Part shown: in pieces, positions 1 through 9,275 of the stretch
How the letters are laid out: each line of letters starts with the position of its first letter
Numbering within the stretch: position 1 is the stretch's first letter
Source: Thereva unica
Lineage: Eukaryota > Arthropoda > Insecta > Diptera > Therevidae
Direction: 5' to 3'
Assembly: GCA_949987705.1 (NCBI GenBank)
Contig: CATLJY010000250.1
Coordinates: forward strand, 222,746 to 286,745
Length of the DNA stretch: 64,000 bases
Program-made: the position numbers and the translations under genes
The notes under the pieces: model-generated
The model's database searches: none
Told to the model about the DNA's origin: nothing
What the model saw: only the letters and a program-made list of their open reading frames with translations

Positions 1-115
1 AACTTCATGATGATGCGGACAATGTAGAAGCGTTCACAGTGGTGTCGCTTGAACTTAACCCCTCCGGAGGCGGGGCTGAATGACGTAGACCCGTAGCCCG
101 AATCCAACAAGTAAA

Positions 116-184
116 GCCCGTCTAGCTCAGGGAATAGAACATGAGACTCTGACTCAGGGAGTGGGTGAGCCACACGTTGCCTAA
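116..184 (+). pseudogene. tRNA-Lys-like sequence, degenerate
   Basis: The segment follows the order of an arthropod tRNA-Lys: a GCCCG acceptor start, a D-arm/A-box TAGCTCAGGGAATAG, an anticodon-stem-like ATGAGACTCTGACTCAGG, and a T-arm-like GTGGGTGAGCC followed by CACGTTG. Compared with a canonical tRNA-Lys(CTT), which I recall from known insect tRNAs, about two bases are missing from the anticodon loop and one T from the B-box, and the 3' acceptor reads CCTA rather than GGGCG. It is probably a tRNA pseudogene or the head of a tRNA-derived SINE. No clear SINE tail was seen. Confidence 0.55.
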
Positions 185-604
185 AATATCACCCAAAAGG
201 GCCCCTCGTTTATTCTTTTCGCGTCCCCTCTCACCTGTCGCCTTCCAGGTGACGCGTGTTGTAACGGTCGCCCTACTGAAAGACATACCACCAGAATAAA
301 ACAAAGGCACTAACACCGTTGTCTACCATAAAAATTTTTCTATGCAAGGCAAATGTAAGCTGTAAATTAAATGGCAGCCCGGCATTGTCGAAGAGTCAAG
401 TCCTTTAAACCCAATGGCAATAATCCCGCTTCCCAAAATGCATATAAAACACACATATAATTATCAAATTCGACAGCCATAAATCCCCTTAACACACGGT
501 CACAAACACACAATAAAGTAGCGAAAATCAACCTCAATACCCAACAATGCAAATTAACTTACACACACAACCAACCAATAAAATAGCAAACTCCAATCTC
601 AATA
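185..604. other. Non-coding AT-rich stretch with a short imperfect tandem duplication
   Basis: I see no gene here. Between about 480 and 604 a unit of roughly 70 bp is imperfectly repeated, around ACACACAATAAAGTAGC...TCAATACCC and CCAACCAATAAAATAGC...TCAATACC. The part at 532-586 recurs in the same orientation, about 75% similar by eye, just beyond the right end of the large palindrome (3704-3756). The palindrome is therefore flanked by diverged direct repeats. Confidence 0.4.
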
Positions 605-1391
605 CCATAGCCTTCTATATATACAAGCCATGCAAACGCTTTTGCATGTAGTAGTACTTTGACCGGGTCTCTTAAACGTCAAAGTTTGTTCGGTAGTGAA
701 ATACGTGTCGCCTCGCATAAAAATTTGTTAAATTTGCAGTTAAATAAGCATTAAATATATATTAAAGTTAATAAAATCGCGCGTGAATTAGTGCTCCAGT
801 GTTTTAATAGAAAAAATTAAAAAAAGTGAATGATTAAGTGCTTAATGATTAAGTTTTTAAGAGTGATAAATGATAAGGTGGTTATTTTTGTTTACATTCG
901 TGGTGGTTTTTTGAGTTAATTTAGCGAAAAAATGTTGAATTTGTGTCGTAATGATTTAAAAATGAATTTAAAGTGATTAAAGAGTGTCATAGAATAATTT
1001 TTAAATACATAAGTGCAGAAAAATGTGTAGGGGAAGGCCAAAAATTGCTATTCATATTGTTTATACTTATGTTTTTAATAGCTATTCCATAATAATTTCA
1101 AATCACTTGAAATTCACTTTTAATTGTGCACTTATGTATATTTTAATAGCTATTACATGATAATTTTAAACCACTTTAAATTCATTTTTAATTCATTACG
1201 ACACAAATTCAACATTTTTTCGCTAAATTAACTCAAAAAACCACCGCGAATGTAAACAATAATGGTCACCTTATCAATCAACACTTTTAAAATACCCTTA
1301 ATCACTCACTTCCCTCAGATCACTAAATAACTAATCACTGGTAATCCACGCCCGATTTTATACACTATTTAATACTTATAATTTACAATTT
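605..1391 (+). repeat. Left arm of a ~3.1-kb palindrome (foldback-type)
   Basis: This arm is matched in reverse complement by 2891-3703. Shared landmarks from the outside inward are CATAGCCTTCTATATATAC, a GTAGTAGTACTTTGACCGGG block, ATTTGCAGTTAAATAAGC and AATAACTAATCACTGG. The arm is itself palindromic: an ~86-bp core at about 892-977 (GTTTACATTCGTGGTGG... to ...AATTTAAAGTG) reappears inverted at about 1172-1257. The outer edge has a TATA-like TATATATAC facing inward. No coding potential was found. It is likely the end of a foldback or long-TIR element, but I cannot name the family. Confidence 0.8.
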
Positions 1392-1542
1392 TATTATATC
1401 TTACTAATATTATAAACGTGAATGTTTGTATGTAGGTTTGTTACTCTTTCACGCAAAAACTACTGAATGGATTTTAATGAAACTTTACAATAATATAGCT
1501 CATATATCAGAATAACATATAGGCTATAATTTATAAAAAAAT

Positions 1543-2215
1543 TCAAAATGGCCGTGCCAATATGGCTGACGAATTTGCCAATTGTGTTCCGATTCCAATG
1601 AAAATCGAAATCTGGGGGATTTTAAGGTTGCAAATAACGAATTTATGATCAAAACTTATAAATTCAAAATGGCCGTTCCAATATGGCCGACGAATTTGCC
1701 AATTGTGTTCCGATTCCAATGAAAATCGAAATCTGGGGGATTTTAAGGTTGCAAATAACGAATTTATGATCAAAACTTATAAATTCAAAATGGCCGTGCC
1801 AATATGGCCGACGAATTTGCCAATTGTGTTCCGATTCCAATGAAAATCGAAATCTGGGGGATTTTAAGGTTGCAAATAACGAATTTATGATCAAAACTTA
1901 TAAATTCAAAATGGCGGACGAATTTTTCCAATTGTATTCCGATTCCAATGAAAGTGAATATCTAGGGGTTTTTAAGGTTGCAAATAACGAATTTATGATC
2001 AAAACTTATAAATTCAAAATGGCGGACGAATTTTTCCAATTGTATTCCGATTCCAATGAAAGTGAATATCTAGGGGTTTTTAAGGTTGCAAATAACGAAT
2101 TTATGATCAAAACTTATAAATTCAAAATGGCCGCGCCAATATGAATTTTTCCAATTGTATTCCGATTGCAATGGTATCTGGGGGCTTTTAGGGCAAACAA
2201 CGAATTTATGATCAA
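1543..2215 (+). repeat. 121-bp tandem repeat inside Helitron copy 1
   Basis: About five and a half units of ~121 bp contain AATGGCCGTGCCAATATGGC, CCGATTCCAATGAAAATCG and AACGAATTTATGATCAAAAC. The first units are nearly identical. Later units lose the GTGCCAATATGGC portion and are shorter (about 106 bp), and the last is degenerate. The array makes apparent open frames on both strands that only reflect the repeat. Confidence 0.85.
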
Positions 2216-2833
2216 AGCTTATAAATTCAAAATTGCAGGTCCAATATGACGCCCGAGTTTTCCCAAGCCACATTCTGAAATGTAGTAAATTTCTAGAATT
2301 CCCTCTAACCAGTATAGAAACAGTAAAAACGGTAGAAAGAGTCGAAGTTTGCAAATTTGTGCGCCCCTACATTGTCATCACGAGGTTAAACGATGTCATC
2401 TATCGCTTCCAAAAAGTTCGATCGGAAAAAACGGGACCTGGAGGAAGCTGTGTTCGGGACGAATACTGAGTAAGAAGGGAGCAGTGTAACGGCTAACCGA
2501 AAAGAGAAAGTTAAATTTCCAATTCACCGAGAAGTTATATGTTTAGATGCAACTACTTGAATACATAACGCTGTTCTAATTGAATCACAGATAAAATTGG
2601 GAAGAGGCAATTTTTTCCAGATTTATTGTTTTTTCATTATACTTTTTTTCCTACCGCGTACAACGCACACATAATTTTTTTTCCGATAGGTGGTGCTCAA
2701 CCTCGAATTTTAATAAATTTGAAGCATATTTTTTATAGCTAACTCTAAATTCTTTTATGTACCCATAACCATGCTTCATTATAACCATTTCCTATCCCGG
2801 AGTATGCCCACATAATTTTTTTTTTATTAAAAG
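2216..2833. other. Non-repetitive 3' part of Helitron copy 1
   Basis: This is unique sequence between the tandem array and the 3' hairpin. A short open frame (2233-2469) shows no recognisable motif. It ends in AT-rich DNA with poly-T tracts before the Helitron terminus. I see no gene. Confidence 0.4.
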
Positions 2834-2890
2834 GCGTTGCAACGCACGCGGGTTTTTGCTAGTAAAAAATAAAGCAAAGTTTAAAAAAAA

Positions 2891-3703
2891 GTGTTGAAAT
2901 TGTAAAGTATAAGTATTAAATAATTCATTAAAGTGCATAAAATCGCGTGTGGATAACCAGTGATTAGTTATTTAGTGATCTGAGGGAAGTGAGTGATTAA
3001 GGGTATTTTAAGAGTGTTGATTGATAAGGTGACCATTATTGTTTACATTCGCGGTGGTTTTTTGAGTTAATTTAGCGAAAAAATGTTGAATTTGTGTCGT
3101 AATGAATTAAAAATGAATTTAAAGTGGTTTAAAATTATCATGTAATAGCTATTAAAATATACATAAGTGCACAATTAAAAGTGAATTTCAAGTGATTTGA
3201 AATTATTATGGAATAGCTATTAAAAACATAAGTATAAACAATATGAATAGCAATTTTTGGCCTTCCCCTACACATTTTTCTGCACTTATGTATTTAAAAA
3301 TTATTCTATGACACTCTTTAATCACTTTAAATTCATTTTTAAATCATTACGACACAAATTCAACATTTTTTCGCTAAATTAACTCATAAAACCACCACGA
3401 ATGTAAACAAAAATAACCACCTTATCATTTATCACTCTTAAAAACTTAATCATTAAGCACTTAATCATTCACTTTTTTTAATTTTTTCTATTAAAACACT
3501 GGAGCACTAATTCACGCGCGATTTTATTAACTTTAATATATATTTAATGCTTATTTAACTGCAAATTTAACAAATTTTTATGCGAGGCGACACGTATTTC
3601 ACTACCGAACAAACTTTGACGTTTAGACAGACCCGGTCAAAGTACTACTACACACTCAAGCAGCTCAAAAGTTGTGCATGGCTTGTATATATAGAAGGCT
3701 ATG
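2891..3703 (-). repeat. Right arm of the ~3.1-kb palindrome
   Basis: This is the reverse complement of 605-1391, with small differences such as an extra AATTCATTAAAGTGC block near the loop. It also contains two copies of the ~86-bp core in opposite orientation (about 3042-3128 and 3320-3407), so the whole structure holds four copies. The outer end shows the same inward-facing TATATATAC on the minus strand near 3680. Confidence 0.8.
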
Positions 3704-4380
3704 TCAATACCCAACAATTCAATTTTAAATGCACACACAAACAAACAATAAAGCAATGTATAATAGAATACGCATCAGGAATGCTGGGATAACGGGATTC
3801 GCTTTGCCGTTTACCAAAAATCGCGTGATCGGGCGATGGAAGGGAGAAAGTGGCTTGGAAGAAAAGGGAGTCGGCAGAAAGTCGGATGGGAGATCTCGAG
3901 AGAGTTGGTTCAGGAGTCACGACCAGCGCAGGTCGCCGCGCGTTTAATTGAAAAAATCCGAGTGGATAGGAATTGAAAAGTGATTGTGCATATGAGTACC
4001 AAGGGTTTTTTTTGGTGGTGCAAAAGAAAAAGCAAGTCTTATTGTGTGCACGCAGTGCTTTTACTAAAATAGAATAAATTTCTTGATACCGAGGGAGAGA
4101 AAAATGCTTGAGAAGCTACCGTGTTTTTGTGAATCTTGTGAAGTGCAAAAAGAGTTCTTCTAAGTTTTGCCTGACCTCTTGGATAATCAGAAAATTGGAT
4201 AAATTAATGACAAAAAAACGTCGAACGGTCTTTTAAAGTAATCGAAATAAAAAGAGAAAAAATATAAAATTGAATATAAATAAATATCTATAAATCGAAA
4301 TTAAAGTCGAATTGTTCATCATAATATTTATAATTACCATAATCTTCCTATTTATACATATTGAATACCTATTTAAACAT
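3704..4380. repeat. Dispersed repeat (about 3775-3960) and unannotated AT-rich DNA
   Basis: The stretch from about AGGAATGCTGGGATAAC to GTCGCCGCGCGTTTAATT is similar to the reverse complement of about 23215-23360. Shared landmarks are TGATCGGGCG, GGGAGAAA/GAGAAAA, CGGCAG..GTCGG and CCGCGCGyTTAAT. The frame at 3729-3947 does not align in protein frame with the copy at 23215, so I treat this as a DNA repeat and not a gene. 3961-4380 holds nothing I recognise. Confidence 0.4.
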
Positions 4381-4800
4381 GAAGTAATTAAGTAAGAGTA
4401 ATATGAAATTATAACAACTATGGTATATAAACGCGAATGAAGTAATTAAATAAAAGTAATATGAAATTATAACCACTATGGTATATAAATGCGAATGAAG
4501 TAATTAAATAAGAATAATATGAAATTATAACCACTATTGTATATTAATGCGAATGAAGTAATTAAATAAAAATAATATGAAATTATAACCACTATGGTAT
4601 ATAAATGCGAATGAAGTAATCAAATAAGAATAATATGAAATTATAACCACTATTGTATATAAATGCGAATGAAGTAATTAAATAAAAATAATATGAAAGT
4701 ATAACCACCATGGTATTTAAATGCGAATGAAGTAATTAAATAAAAATGATATGAAATTATAACCACTATGGTATATAAATGCGAATGAAGTAATTAAATA
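4381..4800 (+). repeat. 58-bp AT-rich tandem array, about 7 units
   Basis: The unit begins GAAGTAATTAAATAA and contains TAATATGAAATTATAACC and GGTATATAAATGCGAAT. GAAG recurs at 4381, 4439, 4497, 4555, 4613, 4671, 4729 and 4787, an exact 58-bp period. Units differ by a few substitutions. There are no spacers of variable sequence. Confidence 0.92.
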
Positions 4801-5219
4801 ATAAATAAATGATAAATTAAATAGAATAATAACTACATGTAGTAAGAACCTAAATTTTTGAGAATTTGCAATACACTATAATGAAATAAACTAAAAATAA
4901 ATAAGAAAGGAATTCTAAACCACAATCAGAACATGAAATTTTGGGAAATTTAAAACTAAATTAAAATACATTAAACTAAACACATAATAAGAAAATAAGA
5001 AATAAAATAGTAACTATATATATATATATAATCAGAACCTAAATTTTTGAAAATTTGCAATAAATTAATATGAATTAAACTAAACACCTACGAATGAACA
5101 TTCAACTTAGTATTAACCGCATATACTAATAACAAAAATTTGTAACCTACAATAACAAATATGATACAAAACGTGTCTAATGCATACCAAAAATATTAAA
5201 GTCAAGAAGATGTGGTACT
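4801..5219. other. AT-rich intergenic DNA
   Basis: There is no gene. A phrase around CCTAAATTTTTGAGAATTTGCAAT (about 4849) recurs imperfectly at about 5038, and a short (TA) run lies near 5016-5031. Confidence 0.4.
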
Positions 5220-5727
5220 AAGAAATCTCGCGGGGAGGGGGATTGACGCCCCCAGGATGTAGGATGCCCTCAACAAGGTGAGTGCTTAACATTTATAATT
5301 TGATTGAAATTTTGTGAACCTCCTTTAATATGGCAGTATAACCAGTGACCATCTCTCTCCCCTAGTTTCTAGCCCCCTCTTGTTGGCCTCGGTAGGTTTG
5401 TCTCTCCGCCACTGCCGTCCCCTTTTAAATTTTCGTATGTAGGCACGAGTTTTAGTTTGTTTGAACTGTCACCTTCCGGCATCCCTGTTCCGCGACCCCC
5501 ACCCCATCCGGCGAGCTAGTTTGAGCACCGCACGTCGTGCCGACGATCGGTGCAGCGGATGTCACAATTTCGGCAATCCCCCTCGGCGGCCAAGCCTACC
5601 CAGTCACCTTCTTCTGCCCCTTTCTCCAAATTATTTTTTTTGTGTAAAACGAGTCTTGCACATCCTTTATTGAGATGTGTTTACTTTCCTACTTCGTGCT
5701 ATGGCACACCCACTCCAGACAGTTACA
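5220..5727 (+). mobile_element. LTR-like fragment, plus strand, related to the LTR at 7598-8945
   Basis: The segment from about GCCCTCAACAAGGTGAGTG to CAGTTACA is similar to the reverse complement of the inner half of the LTR at 7598-8945. Shared blocks are AGGCACGAGTTT, CCCACCCCATCCGGCGAG, CACCGCACGTCGTGCCGACGA, TGCAGCGGATGT, and the terminal CTTCGTGC..GGCACA....TTACA. It ends at 5727 with TTACA, where the related LTRs end. No primer binding site follows, so it is more likely a solo or 3' LTR than a 5' LTR. The 5' boundary is unknown and could lie upstream of 5220. Confidence 0.55.
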
Positions 5728-6224
5728 TGTTTATACTGCGTTTACACGCTGTCAATTTTCTCTTTCCGTGGCGAAATTGACATTTCGTTGTTTTTATTTA
5801 TTTGGATCCCGGAGGTAAGTATGTTTTGTATTTTTATTATTAATTTTGTATTTTTAGGTATTTCTGTTAATTTAAGGAGCCTGCTTGTGAAACTGGCTAA
5901 AAACAGGTAACTTTCTTTCATTTATTTTTTAATTCATTTTTTAACAAGTATTTTGTTTTTCAGGTCAAAACAGTATCGTATATACTGAAGAAAAAAAAAA
6001 TTATTTATATCTTTTTTTCTTAATAATAGTACTAATATATATAATAACTTCGAAACATTCGAAAAAAAAAAATTTACTGAAAAACGACTCTAAAAATCTT
6101 CCTTCATTTGTTTACTTGACTCTATTTGTTTTTTTTTTCTTCTTTTTTTAAATTGTATAATTGACCTCTCCCAAGGCATTGGTGACTGACGGCGCCGGCG
6201 GCAGGCAGCCTATCTTAGGACAGC
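5728..6224. other. Unannotated AT-rich DNA after the LTR fragment
   Basis: There is no recognisable gene. GGAGGTAAGTATG near 5812 and AAACAGGTAAC near 5903 look like splice donors, with pyrimidine-rich AG positions between, but such matches are expected by chance in T-rich DNA. I do not call exons. Confidence 0.3.
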
Positions 6225-6735
6225 GTGACACTTAACACTTCCACCTATGGGATCGGTGCGGAAGGTGGAGACAGACAAGTGCCTATCACCCTCCTCACCA
6301 CCGACTCCTCTCAAGTGAGTTTGAGAGACCCCTCAGATGACAGGATCCCCGTGACCAAAGAAAAAAAGAGAGGACGGGAGAGAAGATGGAGAAGATATAG
6401 AAGCCTCCGAGAAGTTTTTAGGGACCGCTCCGACACCTCACCACGACTGGTCAACAACTCTCTGATATCCAGGAAGGCGATGCGTCGGAGTGGCCATTTA
6501 ACGGGGCGGGTGGATACCAGGACGCCGACTCTGTCGCAGGGCCAGGCGATAGGACGCCTGTTAGCCCAGACGGTGCTCACTCACCCATGCTACTCAAAAA
6601 TGATCGGAAGAATAAACGAAAAAGAATTGCAGTGCGCACTGTCCACGTAGACTCGCGCAGAGTCAGGTGGTACACGCCTGTTAACCAGACTCCGAGCCCA
6701 CGTGACAGGGAATCAAAGTTAGTTTAGGGAGACTA
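6225..6735 (+). other. GC-richer stretch with weak open frames, function unknown
   Basis: A 141-codon frame (6225-6650) and an overlapping frame 2 reading (about 6527-6727, ending in a stop) are open through a stretch of more balanced base composition than its surroundings. The frame 2 reading is rich in Arg, Lys and Pro and ends in a basic tail. I see no known domain, zinc knuckle or catalytic motif. It could be leader or early gag sequence of one of the neighbouring LTR elements, but nothing in the sequence proves this. Confidence 0.2.
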
Positions 6736-7098
6736 CCGCAAAATATATATGTATATAAAAGATGAAGTTGTGGAAGCAGAAAAAAGATAGGAAAGATGAA
6801 AAAGGAAGAAGTGACGAGGGCTAGGGCACCGCGGTAAGTGCCTTCGCCCATCCCTGAAAGCCGGAGAGACTTGGACAGAGGAAGGAGCTAAAGTGAAGGA
6901 AGTCCACTCCTGGCTCCTGCATTACTGGCCTGAGCCACAAAACAAATTCAAAAAAAAAAAATCGGCGGAAATGATTAAAAGGACTAATTAAGAACGGTGG
7001 CACGGGATGGATAAAAGAATAAAAGAAACAGGAAATGCCGAAGGGGAAAGCTAAGGTATTACCGAGTGACAATCAGACTTGTCCATGGCATCAGACCA
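6736..7098 (-). other. Probable internal leader of the minus-strand LTR element
   Basis: This lies downstream, on the minus strand, of the primer binding site at 7577-7595 and continues across the MITE at 7102-7541. The 83-codon minus frame at 6821-7072 has no recognisable motif. The assignment to the element is by position only. Confidence 0.25.
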
Positions 7099-7101
7099 TT
7101 A

Positions 7102-7541
7102 AGGTGGATTTACATATCCGACGTTTTTCTGTCGCGGCGCAATTTTTTACAATTTCGACCAATAGGAAACAACCTCTGTGACATCTTACCGTCACGGTGG
7201 AGAGCTGAGCGAACTTCAACTTTTTCTGTGACAGGGTGATAGAAACAGCTGATTGTAAGTAAAAGTTGAGGTTATGTGTAACTGAAATGCTTTTTTATTT
7301 GAATTTGTTTGGCTTTGCGTGGACGTAAAGGGAGGCTTTATTAAAAATTGTTTGTTTGTTAATTTATATTTTTTTGGTTACTTTCATTTTTACTCTCTTC
7401 ACGTCAGTTGGCAAAAGTCACGATTGTTTTTGGCTGCGACAGAATTCGTCAGAAATGTAAAACGCATATTAAAAATCCGCGACAGAAATGATCAGCTGTA
7501 ACCCGGCGCGACGGAAAAATGTCAGATATGTAAATCCACCT
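7102..7541. mobile_element. 440-bp MITE with TTA target duplication
   Basis: The ends are inverted repeats: AGGTGGATTTACATATC at the left and GATATGTAAATCCACCT at the right. Similarity continues inward around GACRTTTTTCYGTCGCG. TTA lies directly outside each end (7099-7101 and 7542-7544), a 3-bp target duplication like those of PIF/Harbinger-type elements. There is no transposase. It interrupts the leader of the minus-strand LTR element. Confidence 0.8.
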
Positions 7542-7576
7542 TTAGACTAAGGAACTCAACGTGAATTCAGCTCCTT

Positions 7577-7595
7577 AGCCCAACGTTGGGCGCCA
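7577..7595 (-). promoter_or_regulatory. Primer binding site, tRNA-Lys type
   Basis: On the minus strand the site reads TGGCGCCCAACGTTGGGCT, two bases after the LTR end ...TTACA. TGGCGCCCAACG is the complement of the 3' end of a tRNA-Lys(CTT) ending CGTTGGGCGCCA. The site fixes the orientation of the element and the LTR's inner edge. Confidence 0.75.
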
Positions 7596-7597
7596 TT

Positions 7598-8945
7598 TGT
7601 AATTGCCGGGGTAGCGTTGTGCCGGGGCACGAAGAAGAGAGATAGTCTAATCAGGCCAAAAGACCATCACTCCAAAAAAATTTAGGGGAAGGGGGACTAA
7701 TCGAAGAAGGGTGGCTGGGACGGTTCATACGCCGGAAGAACATCGCCGAAAATAGATACATCCGCTGCACTATTCGTCGGCACGACGTGCGGTGCACAAA
7801 ATGGCTCGCCGGATGGGGTGGGGTTCGTAGTGGAGGGGTGCAGATGGGGTGACAGTTATGAATACTGAAACTCGTGCCTCAAAAGAAATAAAAAGGGCGA
7901 TTAGGGGGACGAAAAAGGAAAAAACCGTACCGGGCCATCGAGAGGGGCAGAAAAAGGGGGAGAAAATAGGGTTAGTCAAGGTTCGCCGGTCATCCTAGGG
8001 GGAGATCACATGCTAATTGATACCTGATGAAAGACTCTTACCTTTGCAGGAGTCATCCATTCTTCCCGACCACCACACCGGATAGTTCTAACCGCTGTAA
8101 CGGTCGGCTGAATCCCCCTCGCGGGAATTTGAAAAATGTCTATGAAATCACCTGGCGGAGATTAAAATTTGTAAATCAAGTAGGGGAGGGAAAAAAAATA
8201 AAGGAAAAATTAGGAAAAAATCAGGAGAGTTTCTTCTTGGCTGTCAGGATGGTGGTCGCGAAGTTGAGTGCCGAGATTTTGTGACCATGCCACTGCAACT
8301 AGTCAGCTCGTACTACCATTTTTCGATATACATAAATTTAAAAAAATCATAATTCCATTTTTGTTTAAAGTGAAGGCCGCTATAGTAAAGTGTTTAATTT
8401 TGATTAATTTGACAAAGATTGTGATTGTGCTCTCGTGTACCTACCATTGAAGGGAGGAAAGCTGGAAAAAATATATATATAGACGAAGGCCTGAGAGGCG
8501 CATCTTTCACCACGGTGAAGTGTTGTAGCAGTAGTGTGTTAACTCTCAAAATAATCGGGAAGGCGGGAAGTTTCCTAGTAGGATTTTTGGCAAGTTTATG
8601 GAGTCCAGTTGCTGTTAACCGATGCTTCGGATGTGGAAATTCGTGCTGGAAAGGAGCCCATATATTTGGATTACACCGTAAAAGGTTTCCCGACCCGGAT
8701 CCGAAGACGAACTGCAACATCCGCAGGCGATAAGACAGGTCAGGTAACATTTTCCTACCCTTTTAGACAGTGTTTGGTGGAGGAAAGATAGCAGAGGATT
8801 CTAGGGGGGCCGTGCGTATTCTGCCCCCGAAGCAATTTGGGTTACCAGAGGTCACTAAGACTAGAGGTCATCTCGTTTTTTTTTATTTATTTAACTTTTA
8901 TTGTTATTAAATATAAATCGAGTTCAGGTTTTTTTTTGTGTTACA
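7598..8945 (-). mobile_element. Long terminal repeat of a minus-strand LTR retrotransposon
   Basis: The inner boundary is set by the adjacent primer binding site. The ends are TGTAA on one side and TTACA on the other, giving TG...CA termini and a length of about 1348 bp. The interior matches the LTR-like fragment at 5220-5727 in inverse orientation. The LTR at 60687-62520 shares the end pattern CTTCG.GC.CC and the adjoining AATGGCGCCCAAC. A splice-donor-like AAAGGTAAGAG lies at about 8040-8050 on the minus strand. Open frames inside (8027-8284, 8425-8733) have no known domain. I saw no second LTR of this copy. Confidence 0.55.
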
Positions 8946-8951
8946 TATATG

Positions 8952-8954
<3 letters not shown>

Positions 8955-9027
<73 letters not shown>
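8955..9027. repeat. (TA)n microsatellite at the 3' side of the R1-clade LINE
   Basis: About 36 TA units are directly followed by an 18-base T run, which is the poly(A) tail of the minus-strand LINE. A matching (AT)n tract lies at the LINE's other end (14103-14150). Confidence 0.95.
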
Positions 9028-9044
<17 letters not shown>

Positions 9045-9275
9045 CTGGGGGTAAAAAAGCATTCGCTACCGGCATGACTCAAGTGCCCCTTACTGGCCGA
9101 TCCCGCATGACGGTTATGTTTCACGTAAATCCACACATACACACATATGGACACATAAGTGCACATACGCATATATGGGTCTATGAACATGAGAACTAAA
9201 AAAGCCCCTCCGACGTGATCCACCCCCGCGGGACTGGCTAATAAGCATTACATCGCGGGGGTCGTTCAGCTTCAT

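Larger units (their letters stand above)
1399..2862 (+). mobile_element. Non-autonomous Helitron, copy 1
   Basis: The 5' end is TCTTACTAATATTATAAA directly after an A. The 3' end is CTAG directly before a T, so the element sits between A and T as Helitrons do. A perfect 12-bp palindrome GCGTTGCAACGC lies about 14 bases upstream of the CTAG terminus, which is the standard Helitron 3' hairpin. There are no terminal inverted repeats and no RepHel frame. The ends match copy 2 at 18989-21664. The interior is mostly a tandem repeat. The element lies in the loop of the 605-3703 palindrome, so it inserted there later or was carried with it. Confidence 0.82.

Noticed and set aside
1543..2354. Repeated frames of 76-106 codons
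   Set aside because: They are periodic readings of the 121-bp array, with no independent coding signal.
4381..4800. CRISPR-like array
   Set aside because: The repeats are head-to-tail with no variable spacers, and the setting is eukaryotic. The same holds for the 118-, 121- and 148-bp arrays.
5806..5970. Small host exons with GTAAGT and AG signals
   Set aside because: The matches are short, in T-rich DNA, with no coding continuity on either side.
8425..8750. Overlapping frames on both strands inside the LTR
   Set aside because: No domain is recognisable, and they lie wholly inside an LTR. Probably chance in a GC-richer part.
8837..9223. Frames with long Tyr-Ile runs
   Set aside because: They are translations of the (TA)n microsatellite.
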